In this document: positions 1 to 7,348 of the stretch, in pieces
How the letters are laid out: the number at the start of each line of letters is the position of its first letter
How positions within the stretch are numbered: the first letter of the stretch is position 1
Assembly: GCA_017396945.1 (NCBI GenBank)
Contig: JAFQKI010000004.1
Coordinates: 1 to 64,000, forward strand
Direction: 5' to 3'
Length of the DNA: 64,000 bases
From: Muribaculaceae bacterium
Lineage (GTDB): Bacteria > Bacteroidota > Bacteroidia > Bacteroidales > Muribaculaceae
Position numbers and translations under genes: made by a program
The notes under the pieces: generated by a model
Seen by the model: only the letters and a program-made list of their open reading frames with translations
Databases searched by the model: none
What the model was told of the DNA's origin: nothing

Positions 1-96
1 AGAAAAGAGTTATTTGAAAAGCATGAGGAATATAGTGTAATAAAACAAGTTAGCAATTTCTTATTCATTGCCCATTCTCATGCAAGTTCTTCTTAA
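1..96 (+). CDS. C-terminal end of an unidentified protein (partial, cut by window start)
   Basis: Frame 1 is open from the first base to a TAA at 94-96 and encodes 31 residues ending in IAHSHASSS. The start lies outside the window. I do not recognise the family from so short a tail. The fragment is followed at once by a G-free, C-rich stretch that would suit Rho-dependent termination, which supports a real gene ending here. It could still be chance open frame. Confidence 0.4.
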   Translation, partial: RKELFEKHEEYSVIKQVSNFLFIAHSHASSS

Positions 97-359
97 TGGT
101 TTGATACTCAAAGAATCTTAATCAAACTTCATCAAATATACACAATTCACACTATATATAATAACCTTTTTACCTAATCTTTTACAACACAAACCTATTT
201 TTACCCCTATTTTCCAAATTTATCACCCCACACCCACTGCCTCTGCCGTCGCGCCATATGTCTGCAATAATTGTCGGAGTTGCTTTAGCTCTTGTCTATG
301 AGAGGTTGTTCCATAGAAAAACCAACCCATATTCACAGATTAAGAAAAAAGCTAAAATG
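97..359 (+). promoter_or_regulatory. Gene-free region with a 125-base G-free, C-rich stretch (possible Rho utilisation site)
   Basis: No convincing gene lies here. From 114 to 238 the plus strand has not one G and roughly 29 percent C, ending in runs such as CACCCCACACCC. C-rich, G-poor, unstructured RNA just after a stop codon is the known signature of a rut site where Rho loads, so I infer a Rho-dependent terminator for the gene ending at 96. A short open frame at 258-434 overlaps the next promoter and was not accepted as a gene. Confidence 0.45.
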
Positions 360-391
360 TTTGGAGATAGGAAAATAAATTCGTACCTTTG
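360..391 (+). promoter_or_regulatory. Promoter of the rplM operon
   Basis: TTTG at 360-363, a 20-base spacer, and TACCTTTG at 384-391 match the Bacteroidota -33/-7 pattern exactly. Transcription should start near 396, leaving a leader of about 105 bases before rplM. Confidence 0.8.
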
Positions 392-434
392 CAGTCCGAT
401 TATGTCCAAATTAATACAAAGACACGGGTTTTGA

Positions 435-456
435 TGACGCTTCTGGCCGAGCGTCA
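435..456 (+). promoter_or_regulatory. Hairpin in the rplM leader RNA
   Basis: TGACGCT (435-441) pairs perfectly with AGCGTCA (450-456) around an 8-base loop, TCTGGCCG. It sits in the middle of the inferred 5' leader of the rplM operon. Ribosomal operons are often controlled by one of their own proteins binding such a leader element; that L13 does so here is inference. Confidence 0.45.
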
Positions 457-503
457 GCTTGACTACGGTCAATTTTATTTAACTATTAATCAAACATTTA
501 AAC

Positions 504-983
504 GTGGATACTTTAAGCTACAAAACCGTATCACCCAATGCTCAAAGCGTAGATCGCGAGTGGGTAGTTATCGATGCTACCGACCAAGTTCTCGGTCGCC
601 TTTGCGCTAAAGTTGCGAAACTTCTTCGTGGCAAATACAAACCATCATTCTCTCCAAACGTAGAATGTGGTGACAATGTAATCATCATCAACGCTGAGAA
701 AGTTGTTCTCACCGGCAAAAAGATGACTGATCGTACTTACCTCCGTTACACCGGCTATCCCGGCGGTCAACGCGAAGCTACTCCCGAAATTCTTATCAAA
801 AAGTCTTTCAACAAACACATCAAACCCGGATACCACCCATTGTATCTCCAAGTGATGAAAGGTATGCTTCCTAAAAACCGTCTCGGTCGTCAACTCATTG
901 GCAACTTGCACGTGTACAATGGTCCTAACCACCCCCACGAAGCTCAAAATCCTAAAGTAATTGACATCAACAAATTGAAATAA
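504..983 (+). CDS. rplM: 50S ribosomal protein L13 (uL13)
   Basis: This is a large-subunit ribosomal protein that binds 23S rRNA early in assembly. The 159-residue product has the family core: EWVVIDA near residue 20, LGRLCAKVAKLLRGK, the GDNVIIINAEKV segment, the YTGYPGGQ motif and the GMLPKNRLG segment near the C-terminus. The N-terminal MDTLSYKT matches the usual Bacteroides start, which fixes ATG 504. The part between the TPEI and MKGMLPK segments reads differently from my memory of Bacteroides L13 but stays in frame. It is first in the rplM-rpsI-rpsB-tsf unit and lies 7 bases before rpsI. Confidence 0.97.
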   Translation: MDTLSYKTVSPNAQSVDREWVVIDATDQVLGRLCAKVAKLLRGKYKPSFSPNVECGDNVIIINAEKVVLTGKKMTDRTYLRYTGYPGGQREATPEILIKKSFNKHIKPGYHPLYLQVMKGMLPKNRLGRQLIGNLHVYNGPNHPHEAQNPKVIDINKLK

Positions 984-990
984 TTGAAGT

Positions 991-1377
991 ATGGAAACAG
1001 TTAATGCAGTAGGCCGTCGTAAGGCCGCCATCGCTCGTGTATATGTAAAAGAAGGCAATGGCACTATCACCATCAACAAGCGCCCTATTGAGGTATATTT
1101 CCCCTCTTCTATACTTCAATACATCGTTAAACAACCTCTCGCTACTCTTGATGTAACTGAAAAATATGACATCAACGTTAATCTCGATGGCGGTGGTTAT
1201 AAAGGTCAAGCCGAAGCGTTGCGTCTTGCTATCGCTCGTGCGCTTGTTAAAATCAACCCAGAAGACAAACCCGCTTTGCGTGCTGAAGGCTTCATGACTC
1301 GCGACCCACGTTCTGTAGAGCGTAAGAAACCAGGTCAACCCAAAGCTCGTAAACGCTTCCAATTCTCAAAACGTTAA
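991..1377 (+). CDS. rpsI: 30S ribosomal protein S9 (uS9)
   Basis: S9 binds the head of the small subunit and its C-terminal tail reaches the P-site tRNA. The 128-residue product shows VGRRKAAIARVYV at the N-terminus, NGTITINKRP, the GGGYKGQAEALRLAIARAL segment, DPRSVERKKPG, and the canonical C-terminal KRFQFSKR whose last Lys-Arg contacts tRNA. Length and ends are normal. The 7-base gap to rplM and the shared promoter make it the second gene of the operon. Confidence 0.97.
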   Translation: METVNAVGRRKAAIARVYVKEGNGTITINKRPIEVYFPSSILQYIVKQPLATLDVTEKYDINVNLDGGGYKGQAEALRLAIARALVKINPEDKPALRAEGFMTRDPRSVERKKPGQPKARKRFQFSKR

Positions 1378-1428
1378 TATGCTTGTGGCTTAATTGCTAC
1401 ATTTATATAAACAAGTGTTTAGTATCTA

Positions 1429-1464
1429 AATCCCGCCGATGGACACGTTCCCTACCCCGGGATT
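1429..1464 (+). promoter_or_regulatory. Hairpin in the rpsI-rpsB intergenic RNA
   Basis: AATCCCG (1429-1435) pairs with CGGGATT (1458-1464) around a 22-base loop that itself contains GATGGACACGTTCCC. The 126-base gap before rpsB has no -33/-7 pair that I can see, so the hairpin lies inside operon mRNA. It may be a site for S2 feedback control; that is inference. Confidence 0.35.
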
Positions 1465-1503
1465 GTAATTAAAAACAGAACGTAAACAAATTTAAAACAA
1501 AAA

Positions 1504-2316
1504 ATGTCAACACCATCTTTTGAACAATTATTAGAAGCAGGTTGCCATTTCGGTCACCTTAAAAGAAAATGGAACCCTGCTATGGCGCCCTATATCTTCA
1601 TGGAGCGCAACGGTATCCACATTATTGACTTATACAAAACTCAAGCTAAAGTAGAAGAAGCTGCAGCCGCTCTTAAGAGCATCGCTAAAGCCGGCAAAAA
1701 AGTACTTTTCGTTGCGACCAAAAAGCAAGCTAAACAAGTTATCGCCGACAAAGCTACTTCAGTTAATATGCCATTCGTTATCGAACGTTGGCCCGGTGGT
1801 ATGCTCACCAACTTCGCAACTATCCGCAAAGCTGTGAAGAAGATGACTGCTATCGACAAAATGACTAAAGACGGCACTTTTGACAACCTTTCTAAACGTG
1901 AAAAGTTGCAAATCACTCGTCAACGCGCTAAACTCGAAAAAACACTCGGCTCAATCGCCGACCTCAATCGTCTCCCTTCTGCGCTTTTCGTAGTTGACGT
2001 ATTGAAAGAGCACATCGCAGTTGCCGAAGCTAACCGTCTCGGTATCCCCGTATTTGCTATGGTTGATACCAACTCTGATCCTTCAAACGTGGATTTCGTA
2101 ATCCCCGCTAACGACGACGCATCTAAATCTATCGAAATCATCCTCGATACCGTATGCGCCGCTATGGCTGAAGGTCTCGAAGAACGCAAAGCTGAAAAAG
2201 TTGACACTGTTGCCGCCGGCGAAGGTGAAGCAGCTCCCAAGCGTGAACGCCGTCGCGTTTCTCGCAAAGCTGAAGAAGCTGAAGCTCCCGCAGCCGAAGC
2301 TACTGAAGAAGCGTAA
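1504..2316 (+). CDS. rpsB: 30S ribosomal protein S2 (uS2)
   Basis: S2 joins the small subunit late and helps hold S1-like proteins and the platform together. The N-terminus FEQLLEAGCHFGHLKRKWNP and the blocks FVATKKQAK, ERWPGGMLTNF, LPSALFVVDV and VDTNSDP are diagnostic. After about residue 228 there is an acidic, Ala/Glu-rich tail (about 40 residues), common in Bacteroidota S2 and probably disordered. It is third in the ribosomal operon and precedes tsf by 51 bases, the classic rpsB-tsf pairing. Confidence 0.97.
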   Translation: MSTPSFEQLLEAGCHFGHLKRKWNPAMAPYIFMERNGIHIIDLYKTQAKVEEAAAALKSIAKAGKKVLFVATKKQAKQVIADKATSVNMPFVIERWPGGMLTNFATIRKAVKKMTAIDKMTKDGTFDNLSKREKLQITRQRAKLEKTLGSIADLNRLPSALFVVDVLKEHIAVAEANRLGIPVFAMVDTNSDPSNVDFVIPANDDASKSIEIILDTVCAAMAEGLEERKAEKVDTVAAGEGEAAPKRERRRVSRKAEEAEAPAAEATEEA

Positions 2317-2367
2317 TCTTCGACTTAACTTAATTAATTTATTAACCGCAAAAAATCTATTTAAGAT

Positions 2368-3363
2368 ATGGCAGTTACAATGGCAGACATCACCAAACTT
2401 CGCAACTTGACAAGCGCAGGTTTGATGGATTGCAAAAAAGCCCTTGCTGAAACCGATGGCGACATCGAAAAAGCTGTTGAAATCCTTCGCAAAAAAGGTC
2501 AAGCAGTCGCAGCTAAACGTGAAGACCGTGAAGCTTCTGAAGGTTGCGTACTCGCTAAATGCGACGGAGATTTCGCTGCTGTCGTTGCTCTCAAGTGCGA
2601 AACCGACTTCGTTGGTAAAAACGAAGGTTTCGTTAACCTCACCAAGTCTATCCTTGACGCAGCTATGGCGGCTAAGGCTAAATCACTCGACGAAGTGAAA
2701 GCACTTGAAATCAACGGTCAATCTATCGCTGACCTCATCGTTGAACAAACCGGTAAAACAGGTGAAAAAATCGAGCTCGGCGCATACGAATATGTTGAAG
2801 CACCCGCTACTGTTGCTTACAACCACTTCGGTAACAAACTCGCTACCCTCGTGGCATTCAGCAAAGCCGGTCTTGACCAACAAGTTTATAAAAACGTAGC
2901 TATGCAAGTTGCTGCAATGAACCCCATCGCAGTTGACGAATGCGACGTTCCTGAAGAAACTAAGGAAAAAGAAATCGCTGTAGCTATCGAAAAAACTAAA
3001 GCTGAACAAATTCAAAAAGCAGTTGACGCAGCTTTGAAAAAAGCCGGCATCAACCCTGCTCACGTTGACAGCGAAGACCACATGGAAAGCAACAAGGCTA
3101 AAGGTTGGATTACCGAAGAAGATGTTGCTAAAGCTAAAGAAATCATCGCTACCGTTTCAGCCGAAAAAGCTGCAAACCTCCCCGAAGCTATGATCCAAAA
3201 CATCGCGAAGGGTCGTCTTGGCAAATTCTTGAAAGAAGTTTGCTTGTTGAACCAAGATGACGTTACCAGCGAAGACAAAAAATCAGTAAGAGAAACTTTG
3301 AAATCAGTTGACGCTGAGTTGACAGTTCTCTCATTCAAGCGCATCAACTTGAACGCTGAATAA
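2368..3363 (+). CDS. tsf: Elongation factor Ts
   Basis: EF-Ts reloads EF-Tu with GTP in the cytoplasm by expelling GDP. The 331-residue product has the N-terminal UBA-like domain (ITKLRNLTSAGLMDCKKAL), the TDFVGKN core motif that contacts EF-Tu, and the C-terminal dimerisation part with HVDSEDHMESNKAKGW and FLKEVCLLNQD. I keep ATG 2368 (MAVTMAD) because Bacteroides homologues start the same way; ATG 2380 is the alternative. A strong intrinsic terminator follows, closing the operon. Confidence 0.96.
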   Translation: MAVTMADITKLRNLTSAGLMDCKKALAETDGDIEKAVEILRKKGQAVAAKREDREASEGCVLAKCDGDFAAVVALKCETDFVGKNEGFVNLTKSILDAAMAAKAKSLDEVKALEINGQSIADLIVEQTGKTGEKIELGAYEYVEAPATVAYNHFGNKLATLVAFSKAGLDQQVYKNVAMQVAAMNPIAVDECDVPEETKEKEIAVAIEKTKAEQIQKAVDAALKKAGINPAHVDSEDHMESNKAKGWITEEDVAKAKEIIATVSAEKAANLPEAMIQNIAKGRLGKFLKEVCLLNQDDVTSEDKKSVRETLKSVDAELTVLSFKRINLNAE

Positions 3364-3389
3364 TCTCGCAGTCATAACATCGCAACATA

Positions 3390-3432
3390 GAGAGAGCCGA
3401 TAGCATCACGCAATCGGCTCTCTCACTTTTTA
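3390..3432 (+). terminator. Intrinsic terminator of the rplM-tsf operon
   Basis: A 12-bp perfect stem (3390-3401 with 3413-3424) with an 11-base loop is followed by a CTTTTTA tract. It lies 27 bases after the tsf stop. Confidence 0.85.
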
Positions 3433-3469
3433 TTCCAAAACAATCCTACGCCTTGTTTTTGCACATCTT

Positions 3470-3503
3470 TTTGCGTTATTTTGGCTGAATTGTAGTAACT
3501 TTG
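3470..3503 (+). promoter_or_regulatory. Promoter of metA
   Basis: TTTG at 3470-3473 and TAACTTTG at 3496-3503 with a 22-base spacer. The -7 box is a perfect match; the spacer is at the long end. The leader to metA would be about 27 bases. Confidence 0.65.
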
Positions 3504-3534
3504 TAGATTGAAAGTCAAACCAAACTATTGAACT

Positions 3535-4452
3535 ATGCCGGTTAAAGTCCCTGCGTCACTTCCCGCCGTGGAAGCGTTGAGAGAAGAAAACATATTTGTT
3601 ATCGATGAGCAACGTGCCTCATCTCAAGACATACGTCCATTGCGCATCGCGATACTCAATCTCATGCCCTTAAAGATCATGACTGAGACCGACCTATTGC
3701 GACTCATTTCCAACACTCCGCTACAAGTGGAGTTGGATCTCATTGATACCGATAGCCATGTTTCAAAAAACACTCCTCGTGAACATATCGAAGCGTTTTA
3801 CAAGACTTTTGAAGAGGTAAAACACAACAACTACGACGGATTGATTATCACCGGCGCACCGGTTGAAAAAGTAGATTTTGAAACCGTTGACTATTGGGAA
3901 GAGTTAACACGCATTTTTGATTGGGCAAAAACTCATGTCACCTCAACACTATATATCTGTTGGGCAGCACTCGCCGGGTTATATCACCACTATGGGATAC
4001 CCAAATATGTGCTTGACCATAAAATCTCAGGCGTATTCAAACACCGCATCGATGATGAGTTAAACCCTATTTTTCGCGGATTTGACGATGTCTTCTATGT
4101 GCCTCACAGCCGATTTAGCGAAGTACGTAGAGAAGATATAGAAAAAGCACCCGACTTGAAAATTATTGCCGAAAGCGATGAAAGCGGCATCTACATGGTA
4201 ATGGCACGAGGTGGTCGCGAGTTTTTCATCACAGGACACTCAGAATACTCACCTGGCACACTTGACTTTGAATATCGTCGCGATCTTGAAAAAGGGATGA
4301 ACCCGGCAATCCCGGCCAACTATTACCTTGACGACAACCCAGACAACCAACCTATAGTACGTTGGCGTTCACATGCCAATTTATTGTTCTCTAATTGGTT
4401 GAACTATTTTGTCTATCAAGCTACGCCCTACGACATCCGCGACATCAAATAG
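3535..4452 (+). CDS. metA: Homoserine O-acyltransferase MetA, predicted acetyl-CoA type
   Basis: MetA activates L-homoserine at its hydroxyl for methionine synthesis. At 305 residues it has family length. The catalytic triad is visible at the classic positions: Cys142 (YICWAAL), His235 and Glu237 (ITGHSEY). Residue 111, in GAPVEKV, is Glu. In the MetA family Gly at this place goes with succinyl-CoA (E. coli) and Glu with acetyl-CoA (Bacillus), so the enzyme should make O-acetylhomoserine despite the usual succinyltransferase label. It has its own promoter, and the antiporter gene follows after 18 bases without a terminator. Confidence 0.93.
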   Translation: MPVKVPASLPAVEALREENIFVIDEQRASSQDIRPLRIAILNLMPLKIMTETDLLRLISNTPLQVELDLIDTDSHVSKNTPREHIEAFYKTFEEVKHNNYDGLIITGAPVEKVDFETVDYWEELTRIFDWAKTHVTSTLYICWAALAGLYHHYGIPKYVLDHKISGVFKHRIDDELNPIFRGFDDVFYVPHSRFSEVRREDIEKAPDLKIIAESDESGIYMVMARGGREFFITGHSEYSPGTLDFEYRRDLEKGMNPAIPANYYLDDNPDNQPIVRWRSHANLLFSNWLNYFVYQATPYDIRDIK

Positions 4453-4470
4453 CATCTCGCCACTCCGATA

Positions 4471-5892
4471 ATGAAGAAAATATCAGGACGCTTGCCATCT
4501 TTTTTCATTGCGATCATTCCTATTGTCGCATTGCTTATCACTATAATTTCGGTAATCATCGCTGATGGCGCCGAAACCGCTCAGGCTATCAGTCATTTTA
4601 TATTACTCGGAGCTGCAATTTTCACCTCTGCATTAGGGATAACGATTTATCGTTGTCCGCTCAAAAACTTGCTTGCCGGGATAACTGAGAGCGCACGACA
4701 AATTTTGCCGGCTGTGCCGATACTTGTTCTCATCGCCACAGTATCATCTACCTGGATGTTAAGCGGAGTTGTCCCGACCCTGATAGATTATGGACTCGCA
4801 ATACTCGACCCTCAATGGTTTCTATTTATAACCTGTGCGGTGTGCTCAGCGATATCAGTACTCAGCGGTAGCTCCTGGACAACGATAGCAACCATTGGAG
4901 TAGCATTTATGGGCATCGGCAAAGTCATGGGATATGATGTAGGGTGGATCGCCGGTGCGGTTATATCAGGCTCATACTTTGGTGATAAAATCTCCCCACT
5001 TTCCGACACTACCGTTCTCGCATCTTCTTCCTGTGGGGTAAACCTGTTTAAGCACATCAAATATATGATGTTGACAACCACTCCGGCAATGCTAATCGCA
5101 TTGGCGATATATGCGTGTGTAGGATTACTATGCCCTACTGCCGAAATGGTTCAATCCTCATCAATGATAACATCGCTCAACACGTCATTTAATATCACGC
5201 CATTAACCCTACTCATTCCGGCAGTAACAATATTAATGATTATCTTGCGCATCAAAACGATTGTGACTCTCGCGGTCAGCTCGACACTCGGTCTTGCCGG
5301 TATATTTCTATTACAGCCACAAGTCGTGGAGGCTCTCGGCGAGGATGAATGGAGATTAGGAATACAAGTATTGTTAACCGACACCCAACTATCAACCGGC
5401 GACAACCTGCTTGATTCTCTTGTTTCAACCGGAGGTGTTGAAGGAATGCTCCCTACAATATATCTTGTGCTGTGCGCTATGCTATTTGGAGGGACAATGA
5501 TAGGCACAGGAATGCTCGCATCTATCACGTCCACATTCACGCGTCGTTTGCGCTCAACACGTAGCACCGTCAGCGCAACAGTTGGTAGCGGTCTGCTTTT
5601 AAACTCATGCACCGGCGACCAGTATCTATCGATTATACTCGGCGGAAATCTTTATCGCAATATCTACTTGCGCAATGGTTTAGAGCCACGCTTGCTCAGT
5701 CGTTCTTTGGAAGACTCGATTTCTGTAACTTCGGTACTAATTCCCTGGAACTCTTGCGGAGTCACACAAGCCACAGTACTTGGTGTCGCCACTCTCACCT
5801 ATCTCCCTTACTGCATTTTCAACATTGCCAGCCCCCTAATGTCACTCCTTATAGCCTACACCGGCTGGCGCATAATAGTCAACAAAAAATAA
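4471..5892 (+). CDS. nhaC: Na+/H+ antiporter, NhaC family
   Basis: This is an inner-membrane secondary transporter of 473 residues with about eleven hydrophobic segments. The signature GSYFGDKISPLSDTTVLA near residue 170, and the related SCTGDQYLSI element in the second half, mark the NhaC/ArsB-like fold with inverted repeats. Such proteins exchange Na+ for H+; some NhaC members carry malate/lactate or other substrates instead, so the ion specificity is by family only. It may be co-transcribed with metA. A 6-bp hairpin (5899-5915) without a clear T tract lies in the short gap to the convergent gene. Confidence 0.85.
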   Translation: MKKISGRLPSFFIAIIPIVALLITIISVIIADGAETAQAISHFILLGAAIFTSALGITIYRCPLKNLLAGITESARQILPAVPILVLIATVSSTWMLSGVVPTLIDYGLAILDPQWFLFITCAVCSAISVLSGSSWTTIATIGVAFMGIGKVMGYDVGWIAGAVISGSYFGDKISPLSDTTVLASSSCGVNLFKHIKYMMLTTTPAMLIALAIYACVGLLCPTAEMVQSSSMITSLNTSFNITPLTLLIPAVTILMIILRIKTIVTLAVSSTLGLAGIFLLQPQVVEALGEDEWRLGIQVLLTDTQLSTGDNLLDSLVSTGGVEGMLPTIYLVLCAMLFGGTMIGTGMLASITSTFTRRLRSTRSTVSATVGSGLLLNSCTGDQYLSIILGGNLYRNIYLRNGLEPRLLSRSLEDSISVTSVLIPWNSCGVTQATVLGVATLTYLPYCIFNIASPLMSLLIAYTGWRIIVNKK

Positions 5893-5929
5893 AGCCTATC
5901 AGCCCGATTGGCTGACAGACTCGCCATGA

Positions 5930-6427
5930 TTAAATGCTTAAATATCGCATTAATGTTTCGACACCTGGATTTTTTGCGATGATTACACCCGATGGGTCAA
6001 TCAATACTGTTTCAAATCCGTTTTCAAGATGAAAATCCCTTTTTATTGTTGAGGCAACTTCACCTTGAACGTTAAATTGCGCCGCTGTGTCTAAGTTGTC
6101 ACGTTTCACAATCTCATTAAATAACCCTTTTGATTTATCAAAGTTGATTGCAATGTGACTCATCCGATCGTTGCTTGCATTATGCTTAACAAATGTCGTG
6201 TATTCGTTGCACGCCACTCTTGAATTGGCATCGGTCGATGACCAAAAAGTAAGCAATAGATATTTCCCTCTCATCTCAGACAATGCAAATGTTTCGTTTC
6301 CATTATCTAAAACCAACATCGGTGCGACAGACTGAGATGCCGCTTTATCGGCGACAGATTCATTGTAAGCCGAAGAGGTTAACAACATAACGGCGAAGAG
6401 CGCAAGAATAGTGAATGCTTTCTTCAT
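5930..6427 (-). CDS. Secreted thioredoxin-fold protein lacking the CXXC motif
   Basis: A 165-residue protein with a Sec signal peptide (about residues 1-20, no lipobox Cys) followed by a TlpA-like thioredoxin fold: FALSEMRGKYLLLTFWSS, then a helix, then VLIDPSGVIIAKNPG. Where TlpA proteins carry W-C-x-x-C, this one reads WSSTDANSR, so both redox cysteines are gone; the cis-proline loop before the fourth strand (usually PT) reads FET. It cannot do dithiol exchange in the usual way. It may be a binding or scaffold protein in the periplasm. It has its own promoter and structured leader, and is divergent from a run of three other secreted proteins. Confidence 0.75.
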   Translation of the reverse strand: MKKAFTILALFAVMLLTSSAYNESVADKAASQSVAPMLVLDNGNETFALSEMRGKYLLLTFWSSTDANSRVACNEYTTFVKHNASNDRMSHIAINFDKSKGLFNEIVKRDNLDTAAQFNVQGEVASTIKRDFHLENGFETVLIDPSGVIIAKNPGVETLMRYLSI

Positions 6428-6462
6428 TACGTTCGATTAAGTTATACAAAATAGCCGGGAGA

Positions 6463-6533
6463 AAGTCTTCTCAGACTTGTTTTTAATGTCACCCAACCGC
6501 CGATTTTCGGCAAAAAATGTCATCGCCATGACA
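6463..6533 (-). promoter_or_regulatory. Structured 5' leader of the thioredoxin-fold gene
   Basis: The inferred transcript start is near 6551, giving a leader of about 123 bases. In it I see three hairpins: TGTCAT/ATGACA (6518-6533, loop of 4), a GCCGA/TCGGC hairpin near 6499-6511, and AAGTCT/AGACTT (6463-6478, loop of 4). No known riboswitch class was recognised. Confidence 0.35.
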
Positions 6534-6556
6534 CTGCCATTTTTTGAATAGCGGTG

Positions 6557-6587
6557 CAAAGTTAGTGAAAAATATCGACACTACAAA
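6557..6587 (-). promoter_or_regulatory. Promoter of the thioredoxin-fold gene
   Basis: On the minus strand TTTG (6587-6584), a 19-base spacer and TAACTTTG (6564-6557) match the consensus. Confidence 0.75.
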
Positions 6588-6820
6588 ATTATCCCACTAT
6601 CAATCACCATTTTAGCAATTCTTGAGATTCTATAACACTACATACGTTCCGGCATTACGAGATCTGTTTAACAACTTTTCGATAAAATTGGTTGTTTCTT
6701 TTGCCATAAGTTTTTACTTTTACACATTAATTCACTCAAGACGATGAAAGTAGTCAAAGAACATATCTATAAGCAATTTTCTGAGAAATCAAATACTAAT
6801 AACTAAAATATATAGTAATT
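6588..6820 (+). other. Intergenic region upstream of the secreted trio, with a possible 20-codon leader ORF
   Basis: I find no confident -33/-7 pair for the rightward genes here. A small frame at 6744-6806 starts ATGAAAGTAGTC and would encode MKVVKEHIYKQFSEKSNTNN, ending 14 bases before the next gene. It resembles the N-terminus of short hypothetical proteins common in Bacteroidales, so it may be a leader peptide or a remnant; evidence is weak. Confidence 0.25.
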
Positions 6821-7333
6821 ATGAAAAAAACAATTTTGTTTTTTGCAACTATGTTGTTGCTTGTTTCAGGTTATGCCGTAGCACAATTGTCAATCACAAA
6901 GGTTGACAAAGTAAATCCCAACGATGAGATATTTATGGATATGGCACTAACCGCAGCCAAAACAAGCGTAAGCGAGGGTGGTTTACCTTGTGGTGCGGTA
7001 GTGATTTTGAATGGAGCGTTACGCAGTGCCGGACAGCCGACCGAAGTGGCTACGGCCGAAGAAACAGCGATTGCCACATCTCGTCGCAAAACGCTCAAAA
7101 ACGCGGTAATTTATACCATAAACGAGCCAACTACCGAGGTTTATAATCTCATCTGCTCTAAAAAAGCTGAAGCTGTTTATTTTGTAAACGCTCGCGACAA
7201 AGTCATCGCCAAAGGCATCTACCCTGCTGAGGCATACGATGACAGCAAAATTGACACTACACTCACCCAAGTGCCAATGATGCAATTAGATTTCAAAGAG
7301 GCGGCATCATTCCTCAATAGTTACAATAAATAA
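6821..7333 (+). CDS. Secreted deaminase-fold protein with all zinc ligands replaced
   Basis: The 170-residue product has a signal peptide (about 1-21, ending AVA-Q) and then a compact cytidine/guanine/tRNA-adenosine deaminase-like fold: IFMDMALTAAKTSVSEGG, LPCGAVVILNG, a helix with ATAEETAIA, then AVIYTINEPTTEV and EAVYFVNAR. In active members the zinc is held by HAE and PCxxC. Here the His is Thr78 and the two Cys are Thr104 and Val107; only the catalytic Glu remains (Glu80). So this is an exported pseudo-deaminase, possibly a binding protein. It leads a three-gene run, 15 bases before the next start. The family call rests on spacing and hydrophobic pattern, not a search. Confidence 0.65.
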   Translation: MKKTILFFATMLLLVSGYAVAQLSITKVDKVNPNDEIFMDMALTAAKTSVSEGGLPCGAVVILNGALRSAGQPTEVATAEETAIATSRRKTLKNAVIYTINEPTTEVYNLICSKKAEAVYFVNARDKVIAKGIYPAEAYDDSKIDTTLTQVPMMQLDFKEAASFLNSYNK

Positions 7334-7348
7334 TAACTTAATTAAGTT

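Noticed and set aside
258..434. 58-codon frame MSAIIVGVALALVYERLF... before rplM
   Set aside because: It spans the rplM promoter and the leader start, has no promoter of its own, and runs through the -33/-7 pair. A remnant of a small membrane protein cannot be excluded.
389..610. 73-codon frame overlapping the rplM start
   Set aside because: It covers the leader hairpin and reads rplM in another frame; the residues look random.
5899..5915. Terminator between the antiporter gene and the thioredoxin-fold gene
   Set aside because: A 6-bp stem without a T run; too weak to call.
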